A stretch of 64,000 nt of DNA from Coptis chinensis (GCA_015680905.1 CM027378.1:620001-684000); one strand, 5' to 3'. Shown: positions 48,340 through 60,737, numbered from the stretch's first letter. The notes: generated from the sequence alone by a model not told the origin. A program made the numbers and translations.

Positions 48340-48880
48340 GCAAGGCTAAGACCAATCTTAACTAAACACGACAACTCTCAAAACAATCCTGATATGCTAG
48401 TATGAACCTCTAACAGGTGATACGAGGTGTGGAAGAAAGGAGTACCTGAAAGCCTCCTTTCTTCGCTTATGAATAGCGTCTTGTTTACGCGAGCTTAGTG
48501 TATTTAACAAGTTAGAACATTGAATAACTTGAAGAAATGGAAGTTTGAACTAACCTGCCAAAATCGGACTATTTCGTAAAGAGGCGCAGCGCGTTGGTCT
48601 TCGGGACCCCTTCGAAGTTCAGCGCGCGGCTGGGGCTTCAATTTCTCCTTGGTAGGGCGCGGGGCGCGCTCAACCTTGGCTGATGTCCAGTGTTTTGGGC
48701 GCGGGGTGTGCTCCAAATTTTCCTACCAAGGGCGCGGTCGCGCTCTGTGTAATCCTGTGAGGAAAATTTCAGTTCTGAAACGTACAACCACAGTTAGAAT
48801 CAAACAAGGGTGGGTGGGTTTAATGGGACTTTGGAAAGACTAATTATACTAACGAAAACAATTCTAAAGGGAACTAAGAT
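48340..48880. other. 5' untranslated region of the Athila-like element
   Basis: This lies between gag and the primer-binding site. It contains GC-rich repeated GGGCGCGG/GCGCGCTC-like patches at 48580-48745. No ORF is supported. Confidence 0.6.
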
Positions 48881-48893
48881 GGCAGCGGCACCA
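48880..48893 (-). other. Primer-binding site
   Basis: On the minus strand TGGTGCCGCTGCC starts two bases after the LTR end ATCA. It matches the TGGCGCCGTTGCC-type site used by Athila-like elements (tRNA-Asp in the literature) at 11 of 13 positions. Confidence 0.75.
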
Positions 48894-48895
48894 TT

Positions 48896-50386
48896 TGATA
48901 AAAGTAAAATTGATAGTTTTACCTACGAATAAATGATGAAACTCAAACGCAAGTAAAACTAAAACTCAACTGTGTTCTAATTATCAAAGTTGTCTACTCT
49001 CGATTCTATAACAATATAGTGGGAATAGAAGATTCGTTCCACTCCTAGTTCTTTAGAATTTGTGTTTCCTAAGATTATTAATCTATCCAAAGTTAATGAG
49101 AGTTTTACGAAATTATACTACGATGCAAATTATACTAACGAGATACGATAATTAAACTATGAAATGCTAAATTGAATCTATGATAGGGAATTAGGGGGGA
49201 TTGATTCCACCTTAACTCGACTTAATTTACTAACGAAGAATCGTCGTAATCCAAATTGAACTGCTTTCGCATAACAAATGGTTCATCCTAATCCCTAGTT
49301 GTTCATGGTAATCTCTACCAACTAACATCTAGCATATGAAACAATCAAACCCATTCTCATGGTGAACTAATCGTTTTCTAGAATGGAATGGAAAATCACG
49401 ACTACTCTACGCTAACACAAATCAAGCTTCATCAAGGCTTCTTCAACCCCCTCTAATGGAGGTTTAGCCTAGAATCATTATGCTATCATTTCTATATGCA
49501 TTTAAGCAAGACATGGTATAAAGATTCTAACTTTGCTTATTTTAATTCAAATGGAAATCTAATCATGCAAGAATTAATTGAAACTAGTAATGACAAATAA
49601 CTAAATCTATGAATTGAAACTAAATAATTAATGGAAAATGAAACTAAATTATGAAGAACTAATTAACTTTATTGATCTAATGAATAGCAATAACAATAAT
49701 TTAATAACTAAATTAAAACAAGATAATAAAACTAATTAATTAATGGATTCTCAAAACTAGATCTAGACTATTCTCTAATGGCTACTTGCTACCTAAACTA
49801 TGGATGCTTAAGAGTTAAGTCTTGTTTCTTCAAATGGAGGAGACCAGATCCACATTTTCGTGCATGGGCTAAGGAGCCATGTTTTGGGCCGGAAAATCGA
49901 GCCCAAAACCCGATTTCTTCAGTCCACCAAGGCCTTTCCAGCTAGATTTGACTTCAACAGACTTTTCATCCACTTCTGCTCCTCTGATTGGGTCAAGGCT
50001 TGAACCATTAGAAAGCTCTTTCCGAGTCGGTCGTTTTGACATAATGTAGGCCCAATTACGAGGTCTGAGTCCAAAGATTCGGTCTTCGAAAGTTCTGCTG
50101 ACTTTTGTGCACTGTTTCTGCCCGCGTTGACTTTGACTTTTCAGTTTTGGCCAGGCTTTAAAAAGGCTTTTTCTCCTTGAATCTTGGCCTTTAATCACAG
50201 AACTTCTTAGCAACCAACCCTTGCTCCTTTACCTCGCCAAAGTGACACATTTCTGCACATAATTGACTTCAATGCCTGAAATACATAAAAGCACGTAATC
50301 AGCATTAACTCTTATTTATTACTCGCATAATTGGTCTAAAAGTATTATTGTTAAGGGGTTAAAACTACAGTTTTGGGCTCTTATCA
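48896..50386 (-). mobile_element. 5' LTR of the Athila-like element
   Basis: On the minus strand it begins TGATAAGAGCCCAAAACTGT and ends CTTTTATCA, 1,491 bp, with TGATAA/TTATCA inverted ends. The primer-binding site follows two bases later. The flanking 5-mer at the outer side is CTAAG. No matching 3' LTR is found left of the integrase, so the element is truncated. Short ORFs in it are not coding. Confidence 0.85.
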
Positions 50387-50901
50387 CTAAGCGGTAATGA
50401 AATCAATAATATCAATTATCTATCAAGCTCAACACTAAGTAGCATAGAATCTATATCACAGACTCATCATTAAAATTCATTTTTCTCATGCTACTGATAT
50501 AGAAACAAAAATATTTTTGTTTTTGAAAACTAATTTTCGAAATTCATTTCTCAAGTACACCCTCTCCTTACTTATGCATGCATTGACCTCAATGTATAAA
50601 GAAGTAAATGAAATGGATGGGAAAAAAGTAGGATATTACCATTGATGCCGAATATCAATAATTTGATCTTTCTGTCATATAAAGGTTAAGCTCACAAAAT
50701 AGAGAAAATCAAATACAATTAGTTCAAATCAAAATTAATCCTCATAATTATCATTAGTCCTCATAATCATGTATATATATATATATTTTTTTTTGGTCTT
50801 TTTACATCAAATCCCTAAGATGTAATGTGAGTCTTTTAATGTCAGATTCTCAAGACTTTTGAATCCTTTATAGTCAGATCCTCAAGACTAGTATTCCCAC
50901 C
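50387..50901. other. Spacer between two opposed LTRs
   Basis: About 515 bp of AT-rich DNA with a short TA tract near 50770. The motif TCAGAT-CTCAAGACT is repeated near 50840 and 50875. No gene is seen. Confidence 0.5.
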
Positions 50902-52357
50902 TGATAAGCACCCAAAACTGTAATATTAGACTCCATAGAGACATAGCAATTTGGTTAATTATGTGTTTAATAATCCGGAAATAATCACATTTTCGTGCTT
51001 TTGCAGGTTGGAGCAACTAACGTAAAAATGATGATAAAGCCAGCATTTAAGCACAGAATAGGGCGTATACATAAGCTTTCCGATTAAGCCCATGTGAAGC
51101 CTAACAAATCCGGACTAAAGCCCAAAGACTCAAACAATACAGAATCAAGTCATAAACGGGATTACGTGCACAAAAACATCAAACTTCCGAAGCTCATATC
51201 TCTTGAACTAGGACTATGAATACGACAAGTGAGCTGCTCAGACGATCAGTGCGATGAACTCTACACAAAGGCGGGAAGTTGTAAAAATGCCAAAAGACCA
51301 GACCGCCACTGGACACAGCATGTTGATCCACTATATGGGCCCACAAGATTTGATGAGTCATCATACAAGTCAAGACAAAAGGAGCAAATAATCGAAACAA
51401 AGTGGACACCTAGCATGCAATTAATGAAGTTAGATAAGATTAGGTGATAATAGTGTAAACCATGAAAGGTGTCACTTTGCCTTGTTTTGTGGATAAGATG
51501 GAAATTAATAGAAATTGGTGTTTCAAGTGGGAGAAGAGAGAAAGCTCTCTTATGTATAAAGGGGGTTGTTTTTGGAGCATTAACTCCCTTTTACATCTTT
51601 AGTTTTTGAAATAAACTTCATCTTTTCCTTAGGTAAATTAGGTGTTAGTCTTCCTTTCTTCTTTCTCTCTCTCATTAACATATATAACTTGTAGTATTTT
51701 AAATAATCCAAGGATCATGAGCTAAAACCCTCCAAGGTGGAGGGTTAATGAAGCTCATGTGAGGATTCATATAAATTTCTTAGAAGTATGATTCACTGCC
51801 TAGACTTAAGGACACATGTAACACACTACCCCAAAATGGTAGTGTCCGACCAAACTTGAAGCTTGGAAGTGAAGAAAGACTTGCGTGTGCCTCCCTTTCT
51901 ATGCCTGGGCTAGCCGCGCGCACGGGTTTTATTGAAGTTATTGATTCCATATTTGACAGGAATATGTTTTATGAGTCCAGGAGTTGAGATGGATTTCAGA
52001 GATGAAATTCCAGTTCAACTCCTTATGCTAGGGAAATGGACTTAGAGATGAGTTCATCTCGCTAGGGATTGACGCTCAAGCCGGTTTGGGTTTGATAATG
52101 AACCCAAAATAGCTTAGAGATGGTAGTAATCCAATTTTAAGAGAAGTTAATAAGACCTTGCATGAGTAGAATGATCCTCCACCCGTTCTTTCTCTTTGAA
52201 TATCTTATGTAAATCTTAGTTTTCTTTCGTTTTTGAATGCTTGTTTCGCATTTTAAGCGTCCGTTAGGATTTAAACAACAAAACTAAACTTTGTTAGTAA
52301 TCCAATATGAAACTTACTCACTAGTTTCCTGACTTGGAGCATAAGAAAGTTGTATGT
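50902..52357 (+). mobile_element. Opposed Athila-like LTR, left part
   Basis: It begins TGATAAGCACCCAAAACTGT, nearly the same first 20 bases as the LTR at 50386 but on the plus strand. It continues to 52357, where a foreign solo LTR is inserted, and resumes at 55455. Its total length without the insertion is about 1,580 bp, close to the 1,491 bp of its relative. Confidence 0.75.
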
Positions 52358-55300
52358 TGTAAAGACTCAAATTCTCGTTAAGGGTATTTTCATAAATTAC
52401 ATAGCAAACCTAGGGACATTTATATAATTGGTCGGTCGGGTTTACATTTCAAATGTACATAAATTAATGAAACTTAACTCCGACTCATAATCCACGTTAG
52501 GTAAGCAACTCATATACGAAAATTTGACAAAAATTTCGGTTAGCGGCTTTTTGCGTTTCAAGTTCGCACGCACGAAGTTAACGGCTTTACACGCATGAGT
52601 GGGGTTATCGTTATAGCCTCTTGCGGTGGGATAGAATGTAGGAGATTAAATTAAAATTTGGATGGGTGAAAAAAAATAATCACGACGCTAAGTTAAATTA
52701 GTTAGTGGTTAGAAGTCTAATTATGCTTTAAGCCTAATTTGGGCATATTGGGCTTGGGCCTAATTAGCTAAACATGTGAAAAAAAAAAAAAAAAAAAAAA
52801 ATTATTGCACCCAAGTTCTTCTTCTTCTTCATTTTGCCCACTACTGAAAACCTAGGAGAGAGAAAACCAATTCGCTCAATTCCCATCGATTAAAACCAAT
52901 AATTCTTCGCACCCAATCTTTAGAAACCGTGAATCCAAGTGTGAAGATTCAAAAAAAATTTGGAATTTCGTCGTATCACAGCGAAAGGTGAGTTTAATTT
53001 TGTTTCAAATAATTATTTAGACTCGATTTAGATAGCTTGGGATTGTATTGATGGAATTAATTGAATTAGGGTGATGTACTTCGACAGTAGCTCGTTTGGA
53101 GAAGATAGAGTGGATCGAAATTATGGAGCAGAGGGCTAAGGAGCTATTCTACTGATTTGGTAAGGATTACTGTATATTCAATCTATTTTAGAGAATTTAT
53201 GTTAGTTCTAGGCTTTGTTAAGATCATGTTGAATTATGATTAAGGAGAGAGAACACACACTTGATTTTGATTAACAGATTAAGGTGAAGTGAAGAGTGGA
53301 ATTTGGTTGTAGTTAGAGTTGGGGAAAATCGTAATCGTTAGTGGAATTGATAGATATGAGTAGTGTGGGCATAAAGGCCTGTAGAGACCTGTCAAAGTAA
53401 CAGTGCTAGAAATGGCCTGTAGCGCTGTTGACAGTAGTTAGAGGAAAACATCTACTGAGACCAAATTCGTAACGTTGAGATTCTTCTCGGCTTAAGTTAG
53501 ATAAGAGTTCTCGTCAGTTATAAATTCTAATGACCTACGTGTATATATGATGTTATAGGAGTAAATACGAGTGAATTCGGTTAAATGGGCTCGATTCGGT
53601 TAAGTGGGCTTGAGGAGAACGGAGCTTGCTAAGGTAGGAACCTACATACCAATATATAGCATGTTTATTTTCATGCATGATTTGATTTGTTTAAATTGGT
53701 AAGAGATAGTTTGCCTATCAACCATGCATGTATATATGGTATTCATGTTTTGCATTTGTATTTTTCCGCGATATAAACTAAATATACGGATAGCTTTTGT
53801 ATGAAAAATGAGTTTGCGAAATCTGGGTAGCGGGGGATTAATTTCTTGTGTTAAAAGAGCAAAAACTGGTTTTGGGAAGGGCTCTCGTCTCTTGTCTCAG
53901 TAAGGAGACAGAGAGATGGATTTTGTAATGTGGGTAAGAATTACCCGGTTGTTTGTAAATATGGGTGAGGTTCTGGATTGTTCCATGGATATAATTTGTT
54001 GTTATTTATGATGATTCGCCGTTTGGGAATCATCGGTTGTCATTTACTATGACTGGCCCGTTTGGGAGTCATAGGTTGCATTTACTCGATTGTTGGAAAT
54101 CCAGGAACTCACACATACAGAACCAGCAGTATTAAAGGAAAAACTAAATATGTAACTATAGTATTTAAAAATAATCGGTAATACGAGTATATATATTACT
54201 ATGCTTATCACGAGGGGATTTGGAAAAGAATTGGTGAATTCCTATAAAGAAGGAATTGTTGTCGCATTTCCGGAGACGGCAGTTCGCTCTAGGATTCCAA
54301 CTGTGGTGTACACCTTTCGAGGTGGTGGGTCATCTTGAAAGGGATGCATCACAGGATGTAGTCTGGGAATTCCATTTCTACTTTTCTAGATAATCATGCT
54401 TGTACGTGTCACGTTGTATGGTGTTTAGCTTGTGTGAGGTTACATGTTACCTCGATGAGGTTTAGACACGAGGAGTGAGAGTTTAGTCCACTCCTGGATG
54501 TGTGTCGAGGATCTGGCGGTCTGCGATCGTCGAGCGGTTGACCACCGTAAGTTAGGTGGATTTGCCTATATGGGGGGTCGTGGTCACGGGGCCCACCTGA
54601 GCCCTAAAAGCTTTGGGGATTTTGTGTGTATGAACACAACAACGGCATTTCAGCTCCCTGCCGGTAAAATCAAGAAAACAACGGTGCATAGTTCACACTG
54701 GAAAATACTGAACCGAGATATGCCTCGCGGATCGGGCCGAGTAATTACCGCACCTCACCATTCTAATAGGATCACGCCACAATAGTTGTATGATGATTGT
54801 GAAAACTATATTTTGAATATTAACGAAGCATGTCAAAATGATTTCTACTAGTTAATGATGTATTATATAGTCACGATATTTGGATATTATTATGGAAACC
54901 CTGCATGTTTTAAATATTTTCTATAAGTAGACTATTTATTGGTTATGTGCGTTTCTACTGGGCATAATTGTTTTGCTCATCCTACATTAACATTTCAGCC
55001 GAGCCCATTGCGGAGGAGACTTTCCCTACCACTGGGGATGATGGTTATGGAGATTTGGGGGGGTTTCCCTTATGCTTGACGAGGGACAGAGTCGAGTGAT
55101 TTTGGTTGTATAGAGAGAGACTAGTTTCTTTTGTTGTATATATAGAGAGCTAGGTCATTTTGATGTAATAATCGATGTATTTGGCAACGGTTCTCCTTGT
55201 TTTGTAGATATACAGTCATATCCCTGTAGTATCTAAAGTTAAGAGTAGTAATATATATATGGTTGTTAGATATATATATGGTTGTAAGGATGAATTATGC

Positions 55301-55449
55301 GATGTCCAGGTGTTATGACAGGTTTTTGTATACGAAATGTCGATTAAACAAAGGAAACTCCGCCGAAATTTCATTAGAATCAGGATAGTGACTGCCTTGA
55401 GATTCATCTTCGTGTCCTCGGAATGTGTGTTAGGTCTCGGGGCGTGACA
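52358..55449 (-). mobile_element. Nested 3.1-kb solo LTR (Tekay/Del-like)
   Basis: On the minus strand it starts TGTCACGCCCCGAGACC and soon has GAAATTTCGGCGGAGTTTCC, both typical of Tekay/Del-type chromovirus LTRs. It ends CTTTACA. Flanking 5-mers are TATGT (52353-52357) and TATGC (55450-55454), 4 of 5 identical. It contains an A23 run at 52779-52801. No internal retrotransposon sequence or second LTR is present, so it is a solo LTR from unequal recombination. Confidence 0.75.
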
Positions 55450-55454
55450 TATGC

Positions 55455-55582
55455 TGTCCTAGAATTTAGGTTGGTTCGAATCTCTACTCAACTAAACGCA
55501 CGAAGACACTTGAGTAGGAACTTGTATTTACACCAAACGGAGAATAGAAACTCAATCTAAAGACCGCAAAGTGTAAGGATCA
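55455..55582 (+). mobile_element. Opposed Athila-like LTR, right part
   Basis: This resumes the LTR interrupted at 52357. It ends GGATCA, followed by AA and then a PBS-like sequence, exactly the layout at the LTR at 48896 (ATCA, AA, TGG). Confidence 0.65.
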
Positions 55583-55584
55583 AA

Positions 55585-55597
55585 TGGCGTCGCTGCA
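55585..55597 (+). other. Degenerate primer-binding site
   Basis: TGGCGTCGCTGCA matches the TGGCGCCGTTGCC-type site at about 10-11 of 13 positions and starts two bases after the LTR end. It marks the start of a second, plus-strand element whose internal region is not recognisable further on. Confidence 0.55.
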
Positions 55598-55711
55598 ATC
55601 CTAAAAACCAAAGGACCTTCCATTATAAGCTGGAATTGCTCCACAAGGAAAACCCCTAATCTCCAATCTCCTACCTTTCCTTTATTTCATTTTGTTGCGT
55701 TTTTTTTTTTC

Positions 55712-55749
<38 letters not shown>

Positions 55750-56035
55750 TCCCGCGTTTTACTTTTGATCCGTGCGCATACTAATTTTTGGTTGCATGTA
55801 CAGGTTCCAAATGCTAGGACCTGAAAACTAGTATACAACAAAAACTAAGCTTATTGTGAAAGATTTAGCCTGCTGTGCACGTTTCTTTTCTTTGGTGGAC
55901 TTGCGGGACGCTTACAGGTTCCAAATTTTAATAGACTATTGTATGATTCACATGTATTATCTAATATGTCGTAGGTAATGGACTATTATTTACGTATTAG
56001 GTTAGAAATATGTATGAATCATGTGAATACACCTG

Positions 56036-56080
<45 letters not shown>

Positions 56081-56155
56081 GTTGAGTGATTATGAATTGC
56101 ATCTTAATGTATATATACATATCGGTGATATTGTTTTGCATGGTTTATATATATA
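55598..56155. other. Short non-coding stretch with T-run and TA tract
   Basis: It contains long T-runs at 55701-55744 and a (TA)n tract at 56039-56077. The first 100 bp may be leader of the lost element. No gag or other coding sequence is seen. Confidence 0.5.
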
Positions 56156-56581
56156 TTTGCTCTAGTCAGGACCAGTCCGCAGAAAATAAAATCAGGACCT
56201 AAAAACAACACGTGACTTCTCTTTTCTCTCTCTTATTTTTTTTTTCTCTCTCCTATTCTTTCTTTCCACTAAAAAATTGCCCTAAACAAATTCACGCAAC
56301 TTTTTTTTCTCTCTCCTCTCTCTCCACTTTTCCCCCTTGGCCCACACAAACTCTCCACTTTTACTACTTTTCTCACGCCCTCTATCTCTCTCTCTCTCTC
56401 TCTTGTGTTTTGCTGCCACACTTTCTCTCTCACCTCAATGTCTCATTCCCTCTCTTTGAAGCTTTGCAACTCAATCACTCTTTCTGTACCTCTGCTTTCC
56501 AATGGAGTAAACTTTTAATTTTTTGGGGTTCGTGGTTGGTTAAAGAGATTTGTGCAGAAGAAGACACTTCCTGATTTTGCA

Positions 56582-56719
56582 GGCAAACACACTCAATTTG
56601 TCTATAACAGTGTCGGGGAGCTTGAAGGAGAGGTGGCTGATCCTGAAACTATAGTATAGACCATTACTCATGTTAAAGTGGCTTCAGAAATGGGTGGAAC
56701 AACCATTGTAATGTTCATC
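56582..56719 (+). pseudogene. Unrecognised exon fragment
   Basis: After CTGATTTTGCAG an open stretch reads GKHTQFVYNSVGELEGEVAD, then PETIV, a TAG stop and HVKVASEMGGTTIVMF. The composition looks like real protein, but I do not recognise it. It precedes the BOU fragment without a clear splice site and may come from a different gene. Confidence 0.35.
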
Positions 56720-57158
56720 TGGTGGGGGAGTGAAGTATGGTGGTCCAATGGATGTTGCTAAGATCCGAAGGTGATTTGAGAGGCATCTTCAAAGGCATAC
56801 CTTTGCACGCGAAGTTCCTGGAAATGTTGCAATGTTTGGTGTCAAGCAATTAATCGCAGGTGGACATGACGCTTCAGGGTTAAGGAGGCAGTTCATGATT
56901 GTTGCTGGAGATTTGGCTGGAGCCTTATTTTGGCTTATGGTATACCCCACTGATTTTGTCAAGAATGTGATTCAAGTGGATAATTACAAGAATCCTAAAT
57001 TCTCTGGTTCCCTCGATGCTTTTAAAAGGATTTTAGCTACAGAGGGAGTAAAAGGTTTATACAATAAGGATTCGGTCCGCCAGAAACGTCCCAGCAAATG
57101 TAGCCTGCTTTCTGGCCTACGAGGTCACAAGATCAAGCTGCTTGGGATGATAGACTAA
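56720..57158 (+). pseudogene. BOU-like mitochondrial carrier fragment
   Basis: This is the C-terminal half of a mitochondrial carrier of the BOU (A BOUT DE SOUFFLE) type, an inner-membrane metabolite carrier linked to photorespiration. It has VKYGGPMDVAK, RSEGDLRGIFKG in another frame, REVPGNVAMFG, and the third repeat WLMVYPTDFVKNVIQVDNYK (carrier signature PxD-x-VK) then NPKFSGSLDAFKRI and EGVKGLY. The end is in a shifted frame (ARNVPANVACFLAYEVTRSS). At least three frameshifts are needed. The intron-free stretch corresponds to about 140 residues of a ~300-residue protein. Confidence 0.88.
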
Positions 57159-57906
57159 TACTCCCTTTACTTTTTTGTCATTACTGGCCAACGAATTTGG
57201 TTAAGATTACAAGCCTTTTTTCTTCTGTTATTTGCTCATAAGCTCTTTGTGCTCTTCCATTTAGATTGTTAAAGTTGTGAACATTTTGTTTCCAAAATAA
57301 AATGCAAAAGTAATATTTGGACAGAATATTCATCTTCCGCTTCAGTTGTTCATTCCTGACAAATAAGCTTCTCTATGTTATGATCTATGACTATTTTATA
57401 TCTTGTTACGTTATTGTTTTGTTGCATCACAAGTTATAAAACAATTTCTTCTGTTCTTTGTATGATATGTATTTTCTCTATACCCAATCCAACATCCTGA
57501 TCCTATGATCAACATTCCAACATGCCTCATCACTAATTAAAAAATCACACCTAAAGTCCTAAAGTAAATTTGTTCAAATAAAAAAGCAAAAACATGGTCA
57601 ATAATATCCGATAAATCCATTACTCTATTTGAAAAAGCTTGATAGGATTTCAAAAATAAAATCATAGAAAATTGAGAGAGAGTGGGTTGATGAGACTGAG
57701 AGAGAAATGGAGAACAGAGTGATTTTAGAGAAAAGAAAGGTGAGAGAGAGTGTGGAGAGAGAGCGTGAATAATTGTTTAAAGTCAAATAAAAAGAGAGAG
57801 AAAGGGTGGGGTCGGGTAGATAGAAAAATAGAGAGAAATGAGAGAAAAAAATCACGTGATTTGTTTAGGTCCGGAGCTTTTTTTGTCCGGGAAGTCCTGA
57901 CTAGAG

Positions 57907-58028
<122 letters not shown>

Positions 58029-58031
58029 GGG

Positions 58032-58523
58032 TCTAATATTGCCACTCTTATCTGACACTTCTCCTCAGCCGTCTGATCCCACCTCAAGATCTGATGATTT
58101 AATTCACTCAAAAACTCTGAAATTTCAAAATTTCATAATATTTCAAAATCGAAAAAACGAAATAAGAGAAAAACGCGAAATTGGAGAAGAACTCTCTCTC
58201 TGTCTTCTTCTTCTCCACTCCAGCAACCAAGCCATTTCGTAGGTAGACAGCCAAAAAAATAGCCAAATTTGAGCCGTTGGATCACAAAAAAATCGAACGC
58301 CCATATCCTAAACACCGAAAAATCAAATTACGAAGGGTTTCCTATTCCTCTCTCCAATCTCTCATGGGTTCCTCTTCTCATCGATTGCTGTCTACGAAAT
58401 CTCTCATGGGTTCTCTTCTCATCAATTGCTCTCTCCAAGCAAGACATAAACTCTGGATTTGAATTTGTTCCAGAATTATCGTTGAATTGTTTTTGATGTC
58501 GATGAAAATTCTTTTGTACCATC
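58032..58523 (+). repeat. Left terminal inverted repeat (492 bp)
   Basis: It starts TCTAATATTGCCACTCTTAT. It holds a 42-bp imperfect tandem repeat (TCTCTCATGGGTTC...TCTTCTCATC-ATTGCT) near 58360-58440 and ends TTTTGTACCATC. ATG codons near 58496 and 58502 are read into the cargo. Confidence 0.93.
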
Positions 58524-58893
58524 CTATGAAAAAGGCTCTTTCCCGCAAGTAAGCAGACTTACTCAGTAGAACTATGATGTCTCCAATGGTATCCGCGTCT
58601 CACTGTATAGATTTCTAGATATATATTTGGATGTTATGATTTGAGGAAGTTGGTATCTGCTCTATTTTATTGTATTTTATTTTGGGTTTCCTAGAATCGA
58701 TATATTATTTAGCATTCTTTGTTGAGCTGTCTGAATGCCCTGATTGCTCTTCTGCATGTAGGGTTCAGAAGGATGTGGAGTAATTATGCTTGCAGAACCC
58801 TTTAACCCTTGAAAAGGGGGTTACGAAAGAGCAAGTCAATCCTATTATTGAGAAGCTTAAGGAGTTGGGAGCTACAGCTGTGTTAGAATAAAG
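58496..58893 (+). pseudogene. TIR-initiated chimeric ORF, unknown gene exons
   Basis: ATG at 58496 lies inside the TIR. The frame continues out of it as MSMKILLYHPMKKALSR and reaches a good donor (AA|GTAAGC at 58549). An exon begins at 58762 after TGCATGTAG. Joining gives KVQKDVE in frame, then TAA. Without that stop the frame goes on through NPLTLEKGVTKEQVNPI and IEKLKELGATAVLE to a natural-looking stop. The source gene is not recognised. Confidence 0.5.
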
Positions 58894-59757
58894 TGGTGGC
58901 TTTTTGTTTCTCTAATAAAAATGGTATGTCTAACAGAAGTTCCATAATGTGTTTGTTCTTGACCTGATGAAGATCATAACTGAATTAGTGTAGACCGGTA
59001 TTCATTATCCTTATCTATTGGAAGAAAGTTAGGATTCGAGGTTAAGATATTCAAATCGTGACCCTAGTTCTATGGTTTGCGCAAGTATAGGTTACATTAG
59101 ATCGCAGCTCAGAGTGAAGGATATCTTTACTGCCTCCAATGTGACCACTCTCTTCAGTTCCATAGAGGCTATCACCTCAGCATTCTAGCTAATTACTAAA
59201 GCTTAGTTAGTACAAGTTGGGTGGTAGTGAAGGGAAGAACTAGAAACAGTATAGCCAAATTACACCCTGCTGTCAATAGATAGAGGTTTTACAGTTGTTC
59301 ACGAATTCCAGACGTGTCTTGGGAAAAACGAAAAGGGAAGGGCAGCGTTGAATAGCTATTCCAATGAGTCAAATTGTTGTTATATTTATGTTGGTTAAGA
59401 GACATCATACTGCTTAAGAAAACGAGGGAGCATGCTGTCCTTATCCTTCAATATGACTTTGTCATACATTTTTTATTGGTTTCAGTCTTTGTCTTGAAAC
59501 ATTCTTAAAGCGGCTTCAGATGATTATAATCCTTGTTCTCATATTTTAATGAACTTATTTTACCTTTGTTCTTATTTGGTTTATGAAGTAATTGCCCTAA
59601 AGCTGTCATAACTAGACGAAGAATATTTTTGGGCATTCCATTTATAAATGTCAGTTGTAGGGCCCAAAAACACATTGAGAATGTGCATTAATCTCTGAAT
59701 TTATTTGTCCAATTTACAATTTTCCTATACCATTCTGACAATAAGCTGATTTTGCAG
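58894..59757. other. Intron-like or flanking cargo DNA
   Basis: No coding sequence is recognised. The end (GATTTTGCAG before 59758) is a good splice acceptor for the L33 exon, so much of this may be the 5' intron of that gene. Confidence 0.4.
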
Positions 59758-59951
59758 GCTTCACTATTTAGGAGTTTTAATGGGGAAGGCCAAGGGTGGT
59801 TCAATATTCATCAGGCTTGTCTCTGTGGCAGGGACGGGATTTTTTTTATGTGAAGCGTAAGAATCCACGGAAGATGACAGAGAAGCTTGAGTTTCGAAAG
59901 TATGACCGGGTGAATCGTCAAGTGTTGTTTACTGAGGCAAAGATGAAGTAA
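59758..59951 (+). pseudogene. Mitochondrial-type ribosomal protein L33, frameshifted
   Basis: ATG at 59780 starts [20 protein letters not shown] then FF. One extra T in a T8 run (59840-59847) shifts the frame. In the next frame the protein continues [34 protein letters not shown] and stop. This matches plant L33 (GTGFFYVKRK...[22 protein letters not shown]), 58 residues, except that P of DPRVNR is deleted by three bases. An acceptor precedes a short 5' leader. The frame is otherwise complete, so a single-base change silences it. Confidence 0.9.
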
Positions 59952-60737
59952 GGAGTTATGTTTTGTCTCTGGGAGAATGATATAGAACTCCACATAACTT
60001 AAACACTCGTCCCTTCCCTGATGTTTTTGAGATTTCTTAATTGTTTGGATCTAGTTGTTATTCAACTTTTTATGTAAAACTCTTTTACCTTTCTAGGAAG
60101 AAAATGAGTACTGCTCTATTTCTGTGTTACCTGTTTAGACTCTCCTATATAGCATGCATAAAATTTCCATTCTGCACCTATTTGATGCCATATCACTGCC
60201 AAACTTAAATCTCCCAGAAGTGTGCATTTGATTATGCCAGTGACGTATAAAAAAAGTCTATCAAAGGTCGAAGGGTGAAAAAAGTCTATGTGCTGGTGTG
60301 TGCGCTGGTATAAGTACCTATGTGTGGATCTTACCTAAGATTAGATGTGACTTGGTGGCATCATAGGGTTTAAAAAACAGAACTAAATTAGTTGGGAAAC
60401 TACCAGAGATGCTCTTAGGAAAATACATCAATTCAAAATGCTTACACAATATAAATTGACACAAAAAGATAAAACGATTCATGTTTTGAAAGATATTTGC
60501 ATCTAAGATGCAAGGTTTGATAACACAATTTTTACGAGTATAATTACACCACACAACGATCATCATGAAACATTTGTTTTGAATAACCAAAAACCAACTG
60601 ATCACTGCTATGCATACATCACAGCCAATAATTGACTTGTAACAGAATCTCCACTCCAGTTAGAGCATGCATGTACCATGTCAGAAAGGATTTTTTGCAC
60701 ATAACTAAGGCAGAGGACCATGGCACGACCATTCAAG
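59952..60737. other. Cargo DNA between L33 and NPL4
   Basis: Part is probably 3' flanking sequence of the L33 copy and, from the right, of NPL4. A minus-strand ORF at 60318-60605 has no recognisable motif. Confidence 0.4.

Noticed and set aside
49869-50213. 114-codon minus-strand ORF
   Set aside because: It lies inside the Athila-like LTR; chance frame.
54498-54785. 95-codon plus-strand ORF
   Set aside because: It lies wholly inside the Tekay-like solo LTR and has no protein motif.
58039-58522. ORFs inside the terminal inverted repeats as genes
   Set aside because: They occur identically in both TIRs, on both strands, without protein motifs; they reflect the repeat, not selection.
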